The position numbers were made by a program, and so were the translations under genes. The notes under the pieces are model-generated. The model saw only the letters and a program-made list of their open reading frames with translations, was not told where the DNA came from and did no database searches. A stretch of DNA of 60,000 nucleotides from Lineus longissimus (taxonomy: Eukaryota; Nemertea; Pilidiophora; Heteronemertea; Lineidae). Positions 53,567-60,000 of the stretch are shown piece by piece. The stretch's first letter is position 1, and every line of letters starts with the position of its first letter. Location: positions 10,549,501-10,609,500 of the forward strand of contig NC_088310.1 in assembly GCF_910592395.1 (NCBI RefSeq), read 5' to 3'.

Positions 53567-54024
53567 GTAAGTTTTTAAGCACGAAATATCTGAACACGAA
53601 GCTGCTGGTTTTTTTTTAATATACAAGATACACATAACTTGATTTCAAGCAACCAGATTTTAGATTTCAAACTTGCGGAACATTCAATTTGGACTGTTTG
53701 GCAACTAGCTTCAGCAGATCCAATTCAATCAGTTTTTGTAGAACATGTAATACACTACGACCTAGCTGTCGGAGGCCCTACTTCACACTAATCTGCAGAA
53801 GGGTGAGGCAAGTCACCTTAGAATTAAATGTGATGTTGGTGACTTTTTAATTGGTTCCTTGATCGAGATGTAGTGTACCTGTCATATTTGAGATCTTGTT
53901 GAATTCATGTATACCAGTTGAAGCAACACAGGTCCAGCGAGACATTATACATGTATTGATTTGAGTTCTGTTTCTATCGTCAGTAACAAAGTACATGTAC
54001 AGTAAGTTGTATGTGTATTTTTAG

Positions 54025-54109
54025 GAGGTGGAAGACGACAGCTCTGAGGAAGAAGATGGTGTGGCTGATACTGCCGAAAACAGAAACATGCCAGGTGTGG
54101 CAATGAAGG
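54025..54109 (+). CDS. HECT-like gene, acidic linker exon
   Basis: This is an 85-nt exon between TTTTTAG and GTATGT. It encodes EVEDDSSEEEDGVADT, an acidic linker, and ends in phase 1. The next exon supplies the two bases that complete an Asp codon. Confidence 0.65.
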
Positions 54110-54420
54110 GTATGTTCCCAGGTCCTTCTTGGGTAATGATCCTTAAGATCGCTTGCAGGTCGGTTGGTTTTCAAGGCCAAAAACCATCACACGTGTGTGC
54201 TATGCATTTGATATTTCAAAATGACAGAACCAAAGTTGTGATTTGGCCCTTCTTGTAGATAGGCAGCTAACCTTTTTGATACTTTTGCTTGGTGTTTTTA
54301 CACATGCCCTTTCTGTTTGAAATTTAAATGTGGTAAATATTCACTGGTCCTTATTCACCCACCAAATGCATCCACATGTAGTTAATCTTGTGTGATTTAA
54401 AGGATTTTTTCTTCTTTTAG

Positions 54421-55307
54421 ATTTAGCTGATCTCCGACTGCGATCTATGGAACTTAAGACGTTCATGGGAGCTGGGCGAGAAAAAAGACTGTTTGTTCGT
54501 AGGGATGCCATTTTAGATTTGATGGATTACTACAGAAAAGATCGGGACTTGGTTTTTCATCGAATAGTAGTCGTCATAGAGGGAGAGGAAATGGCTGAGG
54601 ATTTAGATGGTGTCACTAGAGAAATGTTCACCATCTTTTTTCGGAAAGTTGTAGAGGAATTATTCGTAGGGAGAAATGAAAAGGTGCCTTTGATGAACCA
54701 TGAATGGTGTGGGACGGATAAAATGTTTCTTCTCGGCAAAATAATATATCATGCTGTCGTCTTGTTGGGATACATTTCCCCTTCTATATGTAAAGCCTCG
54801 TTTGCCAGTTTGTTTCAACCGCTGGTAGCTGACTCCGTGTACATCGATTCTTTCCTTAGGTATGTACCGGAGAATGATGAAACTTTTCTCAGAATGATTC
54901 TGGAAAAGCCAGAATTGTTCAAGGAACTTAAAAACGTTTCTAGGTGCATTGTCATTTTGACACCATATAGCTGTAGGGTTAGGCCAACTCCTGACAACTT
55001 GACAGACTTGATTGTCAGTGTTGCCAGAATGGAACTTTTCTATTCAAAAATGTGGCCACTTACCCAGTTGAGGTTGGGTATGAAGTGTTACCCATACCTA
55101 TGGGATGGCATCACAACAGAGATTTGGCTTAGTCTTTTCGAGACTTTAAAGCCAACAGCAGAAAAAATTGCTGCAAAAGTCAATGTAGAATATACCAAAC
55201 TTCGAGGACCAAACGACCCAATTTCTGAGGATGATATAGGAGATGAAACTCTTAAAGGCCATATATCAAGGTTTGAAAACATGCTTGATACTCATGAAAT
55301 ATGTTGA
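54421..55307 (+). CDS. HECT-like E3 domain (N-lobe), last exon of the gene
   Basis: The exon follows TCTTTTAG and runs to TGA 55305-55307, about 294 residues. The E-D-L-D-G-V-T-R-E-M-F-T-I-F segment is the HECT N-lobe signature (acidic-Gly-Val-x-Arg-Glu), followed by helices (MFLLGKIIYHAVVLLGYI) that match G2E3-like HECT proteins of invertebrates. I find no C-lobe: no late Thr-Cys motif with the catalytic Cys. The product may therefore bind E2 but not form the thioester. AATAAA is at 55351. The frame is fully open, unlike the upstream exons, so the 3' part is either functional or recently damaged upstream. Confidence 0.8.
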
Positions 55308-55500
55308 GGGTTAACAAAAACAAGATCCCAGACATTAAAAAAATTCTAATAATAAAGTCATTATTTAGTTATTTCAATTTTCAGTTTTAAACTATTTGAA
55401 TTTCCCACCACACAACTTTAGATTAGTTCGACATGTGGCCGCTAGGGATTTTTTGATGACGTAGATCAGGTCAGTCAGAACAAAGCAGAGTGAGAGCAGT

Positions 55501-55836
55501 GAATTTGAGGATGTTTTGGTCGATACAGAAGGATATTTAAACGTTGAGCCGTACATGTTCGAGCCATTAATATCACTAGATCATAATGAGAGTGATCATT
55601 CGGACGGAAGTGATTAGAATTTGTGGTTAATCAATTTGCATGGCAGACCTGCCGATATAGCAAAGAAGACATTGATAGACGGTTGCAGATGCATAACATG
55701 TATGATTTTTGAACAGACTAATGTTGCACAATATTGTTTCGCCTCGTCAGTGTTGTATCGCCAGTTATGTCATGACGCTGAACTACTATTGAAAAGTGAC
55801 GGTATTATGCACAATCATCTTGACGTGACGATATAA
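55501..55836 (+). pseudogene. Fragment resembling a P2X7 C-terminal-like Zn-binding region
   Basis: One frame reads EDVLVDTEGYLNVEPYMFEP, an acidic Ser/Asp stretch, TAG (55615-55617), then on in the same frame to 55836 with CRCITC and several further Cys. The tyrosine-Met-Phe-Glu-Pro step followed by a Cys-rich region recalls the P2X7 ballast-like domain, frequent in invertebrate repeat-associated genes. This is a weak recognition. It could be a separate decayed gene just downstream of the HECT-like gene. Confidence 0.3.
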
Positions 55837-56080
55837 TGCCGTGCAACGTTAGATAGGCCTAGATGTCAGATGACAATAATCTGTCATTGACAGTGGCTGT
55901 CACTGACACTGACCTGTGTCGCTGTCACCTTGCTATGGCTGGAACACAAGAAGACACTATGGGGTATCACAGGCCCCAATAGGGCCTACACATTATGTAT
56001 AACAACCGACCTCAGCAGCCTCGGGCATTAAATGCAATTGACATGGTTGGAACAGCTGTTTTTAACAAGTGGCATTTAAT

Positions 56081-59000
56081 AAGCCCCCCTTTAGGAGGGG
56101 CTCTTAAGATACACGTGTGTGTGGGAGTATATACTGATTTGATGAGAAATAAAGAGAGTAAATATTGTATATCCTACAAACAATTTTTTTTGGTATTTTT
56201 CTGAATTAACTCCGTTGAGTTTACCGATTTCTCCGCGATCTTCCGGTGGTGGTTGCTATCCCATTGATTGAAATTAATTTAAATTAATTTAAATCTTCAT
56301 GGGAATTCGCTACATCATATGCCTAAGAAATTGGCCAATTATATTAATATTTTTATTAGAGAAATATCCGTCCTAAATAATGACAGAAAAGGGTGGTTTA
56401 TTTCAATTTTGTGTCGACATGATCGAGGTCACGTGACATAAAAACAAAACAATCGCACACACCCGTCCAAAAAAGGCACTTTAAGAAAAACAAATACGTT
56501 TTTCCAGCTTAAAACCACACTGACGACTAAGTTATATTGGTCTTCTGCCCAAATCTGAAGTATCAAAATGAATCACAAACTAGAACTAGCTCTATTTAGC
56601 AAAAGTTGCGTGAAAAATTCGGGTGAGCGACATTCTGCACCCTAGCGGCCAATAGTTACACTACTTTCAGCCGTCTGCTCCGGTCTCGTTAGGGAGTTTT
56701 TCCCAAATGTACGCGATGATGACGTGCCCCATTAACAGGACGTAACATCTATTTTAAAATGCGTTTCCAAAGTGAATGCATGAGGACAACCTATTTGTGT
56801 CGTATATCACTGGAAACGCCCGATTCCCGTGAATAAGGACAATCACAATGTATTACATTACCAAAACAAAAATGTGTCGGAAGGAACTATATGGATGGTC
56901 CCATCGCACCCCCCCCCCTCCAGCAGTATGACACAGAAGGGCTAGTTGACTGTCCACCGGGGGGGGGGTTTGGGGGGAGCTTCCCCCAACGCACTGGTAA
57001 AAACCTATGTCGACGGAGGGGGGTTTGGGGGGTGTCCCCCCATTGTAACAGCTGTAGTTGTTAGAGCTTGCACTTAACATATGCTCGTAGGGGGGTTCGG
57101 GGGAGCTCCCCCGACCTAAAGGGGGGCTCACTAAGTCCTTGACTTTACATATTAAGCCCCCCTTTAGGAGGGGCTCTTAAGATACACGTGTGTGTGGGAG
57201 TATATACTGATTTGATGAGAAATAAAGAGAGTAAATATTGTATATCCTACAAACAATTTTTTTTGGTATTTTTCTGAATTAACTCCGTTGAGTTTACCGA
57301 TTTCTCCGCGATCTTCCGGTGGTGGTTGCTATCCCATTGGTTGAAATTAATTTAAATTAATTTAAATCTTCATGGGAATTCGCTACATCATATGCCTAAG
57401 AAATTGGCCAATTATATTAATATTTTCATTAGAGAAATATCCATCCTAAATAATGACAGAAAGGGGTGGTTTATTTCAATTTTGTGTCGACATGATCGAG
57501 GTCACGTGACATAAAAACAAAACAATCGCACACACCCGTCCAAAAAAGGCACTTTAAGAAAAACAAATACGTTTTTCCAGCTTAAAACCACACTGACGAC
57601 TAAGTTATATTGGTCTTCTGCCCATATCTGAAGTATCAAAATGAATCACAAACTAGAACTAGCTCTATTTAGCAAAAGTTGCGTGAAAAATTCGGGTGAG
57701 CGACATTCTGCACCCTAGAGGCCAATAATTAAACTACTTTCAGCCGTCTGCTCCGGTCTCGTTAGGGAGTTTTTCCCAAATGTACGCGATGATGACGTGC
57801 CCCATTAACAGGACGTAACATCTATTTTAAAATGCGTTTCCAAAGTGAATGCATGAGGACAACCTATTTGTGTCGTATATCACTGGAAACGCCCGATTCC
57901 CGTGAATAAGGACAATCACAATGTATTACATTTCCAAAACAAAAATGTGTCGGAAGGAACTATATGGATGGTCCCATCGCACCCCCCCCCCCTCCAGCAG
58001 TATGACACAGAAGGGCTAGTTGACTGTCCACCGGGGGGGTTTGGGGGGAGCTTCCCCCCAACGCACTGGTAAAAACCTATGTCGACGGAGGGGGGTTTGG
58101 GGGGTGTCCCCCCATTGTAACAGCTGTAGTTGTTAGAGCTTGCACTTAACATATGCTCGTAGGGGGGTTCGGGGGAGCTCCCCCGACCTAAAGGGGGGCC
58201 CACTAAGTCCTTGACTTTACATATTAAGCCCCCCTCTTAGGAGGGGCTCTTAAGATACACGTGTGTGCGGGAGTATATAATGTAAATGAAGTGAAATAAA
58301 GAGAGTAATTATTGTATATCCAACAAACAATTTTTTTTGGTTTTTCAAAATGGCGCTGAATAAATAAATCAGACCAGTTGTAGCGCTGAATTATAAATCA
58401 GACCAGTTGTAACAGGTTACGAGAACATCTAATTTAAATCTTCATGGGAATTCGCTACATATGCCTAAGAAATTGGCCAATTATATTGATATTTTTATCA
58501 GAGAAATATCCGTCATAAATAATGACAGAAAAGGTGGTTTTATATCAATTTTGTGTCGACATGGTCGAGGTCACGTGACATAAACAAAACAATCGCACAG
58601 ACCCGTCCAAAAAAGGCACTTTAAGAAAAACAAATACGTTTCCCTGCTTAAAACCACACTGACGACTAAGTTATATTGGTCTACTGCCCAAATCTGAAGT
58701 ATCAAATTGAATCACAAACTAGAACTAGCTCTATTCAGCTATAGTTGCGTGAAAAATTCGGGTGAGCGGCGTACATTCTGCACCCTAGCGGCCAATAATT
58801 AAACTACTTTCAGCCGGCTGCTCCGGTCTCGTTAGGGAGTTTTTCCCAAATGTACGCGATGATGACGTGCCCCATTAACAGGACATAACATCTATTTTAA
58901 AATGCGTTTCCAAAGTGAATGCATGAGGACAATCCATTTAAGTGTCGTATATCACTGGAAACGCCCGATTCCCGTGAATAAGGACAATCACAATGTATTA

Positions 59001-60000
59001 CATTACCGAAACAAAAATGTGTCGGAAGGAACTATAATTACTATATTGATGGTCCCATCGCACCCCCCCCCTCCAGCAGTATGACACAGAAGGGCTAGTT
59101 GACTGTCCACCGGGGGGGTTTGGGGGAGCTTCCCCCCAACGCACTGGTAAAAACCTATGTCGACGGAGGGGGGTTTGGGGGGTGTCCCCCCCATTGTAAC
59201 AGCTGTAGTTGTTAGAGCTTGCACTTAACATATGCTCGTAGGGGGGTTCGGGGGAGCTCCCCCGACCTAAAGGGGGGCTCACTAAGTCCTCGACTTTACA
59301 TATTAAGCCCCCCTCTTAGGAGGGGCTCTTAAGATACACGTGTGTGCGGGAGTATATAGTGAATGATTAGAAATAAAGAGAGTAACTATTGTATATCCTA
59401 CAAACAATTTTTTTTGGTAAATTTCTGAATTAACTCCGTTGAGTTTGCCGATTTCTCCGCGATCTTCCGGTGGTGGTTGCTATCCCATTGGTTGAAATTA
59501 AGTTAAATTAAATTTAAATCTTCATGGGAATTCGCTACATCATATGCCTAAGAAATTGGCCAATTATATTAATATTTTTATTAGAGAAATATCCGTCCTA
59601 AATAATGACAGAAAAGGGTGGTTTATTTCAATTTTGTGTCGACATGGTCGAGGTCACGTGACATAAAAACAAAACAATCGTACACACCCGTCCAAAAAAG
59701 GCACTTTAAGAAAAATAAATACGTTTTTCCAGCTTAAAACCACACTGACGACTAAGTTATATTGGTCTACTGCCCAAATCTGAAGTATCAAAATGAATCA
59801 CAAACTAGAACTAGCTCTATTAAGCTATAGTTGCGTGAAAAATTCGGGTGAGCGACGTACATTCTGTACCCTAGCGGCCAATAAATAAACTACTTTCAGC
59901 CGTCTGCTCCGGTCTCGTTAGGGAGTTTTTCCCAAATGTACGCGATGATGACGTGCCCCATTAACAGGACGTAACATCTATTTTAAAATGCGTTTCCAAA
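56081..60000 (+). repeat. Tandem satellite of about 1.07-kb units (four, last cut by window end)
   Basis: Units start at 56081, 57154, 58226 and 59305, with periods of about 1073, 1072 and 1079 bp. Units 1 and 2 are nearly identical. Unit 3 has an altered block at about 58340-58430. Each unit begins with AGCCCCCC and ends with its inverse GGGGGGCT, followed by about 25 bp of spacer with CACTAAGTCC. Each has C and G homopolymers near its 3' end, and a CACGTGAC motif. Minus-strand frames of about 90 codons recur in every unit but are Pro/Gly-rich readings of the G/C runs. Confidence 0.92.

Noticed and set aside
56853-59282. Minus-strand frames of about 75-95 codons rich in Pro/Gly in each satellite unit
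   Set aside because: They are readings of G/C homopolymers, and run lengths change the frame between units, so there is no conserved protein.

Overview
The window is eukaryotic, almost certainly from a metazoan and most likely a marine invertebrate. The evidence is small exons with GT-AG introns, AATAAA signals, a Polinton/Maverick (adintovirus-like) element, a CR1/Jockey-type LINE, tRNA-derived SINE and mariner/MITE remnants, tandem secreted-domain exons and a HECT-type gene. I cannot name the species.

Layout. (1) 1-6.7 kb: a minus-strand secreted-protein gene with a signal-peptide exon at 6573-6633 and tandemly duplicated class 1-1 exons of a Cys-rich PAN/apple-like domain (4011-4297, 1789-2076). 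A 0.7-kb mariner-type element lies in the intron. (2) 7-18 kb: gene-poor DNA with a tRNA-SINE and two unusual elements whose terminal inverted repeats are minisatellite arrays (11131-12246; 13519-14876). (3) 18.6-55.3 kb: one plus-strand gene of about 16 small exons. It encodes a lysine/proline-rich N-terminus, a series of duplicated Pro/Ser/Ala-rich micro-exons, a UBX-type module and a C-terminal HECT-like N-lobe. It carries an in-frame TAG and its exons are hit by transposons, so this copy may be a pseudogene. (4) 22687-44564: a 21.9-kb Polinton inserted in a 48-bp exon of that gene. It has a perfect 6-bp target duplication, AG...CT ends and about 370-bp TIRs. It encodes protein-primed DNA polymerase, integrase, packaging ATPase, adenain-like protease, penton-like and hexon-like capsid proteins, a core-like protein and several unknown ORFs. 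(5) 33498-38391: a near full-length two-ORF LINE inside the Polinton polymerase gene. (6) Three about 1-kb Mutator-like (9-bp TSD) elements, two of them in opposite orientation in one host exon. (7) 56.08-60 kb: a tandem satellite of about 1.07-kb units.

How it works together. The Polinton genes form a virion and replication set: capsid, maturation protease, packaging ATPase, protein-primed polymerase and integrase. In this copy the polymerase is split by the LINE and has three in-frame stops, the integrase has one, and at least four more genes carry single-base shifts, mostly in A/T runs. Yet the two TIRs differ at only about three positions. The copy is therefore young but not autonomous as read, or the sequence has homopolymer errors. 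The most unusual observations are the nested insertion (host exon, Polinton, LINE), the splice-donor sequence created at the Polinton junction, the internal palindrome of each Polinton TIR, and the paralogous empty site that dates one Mutator-like insertion.
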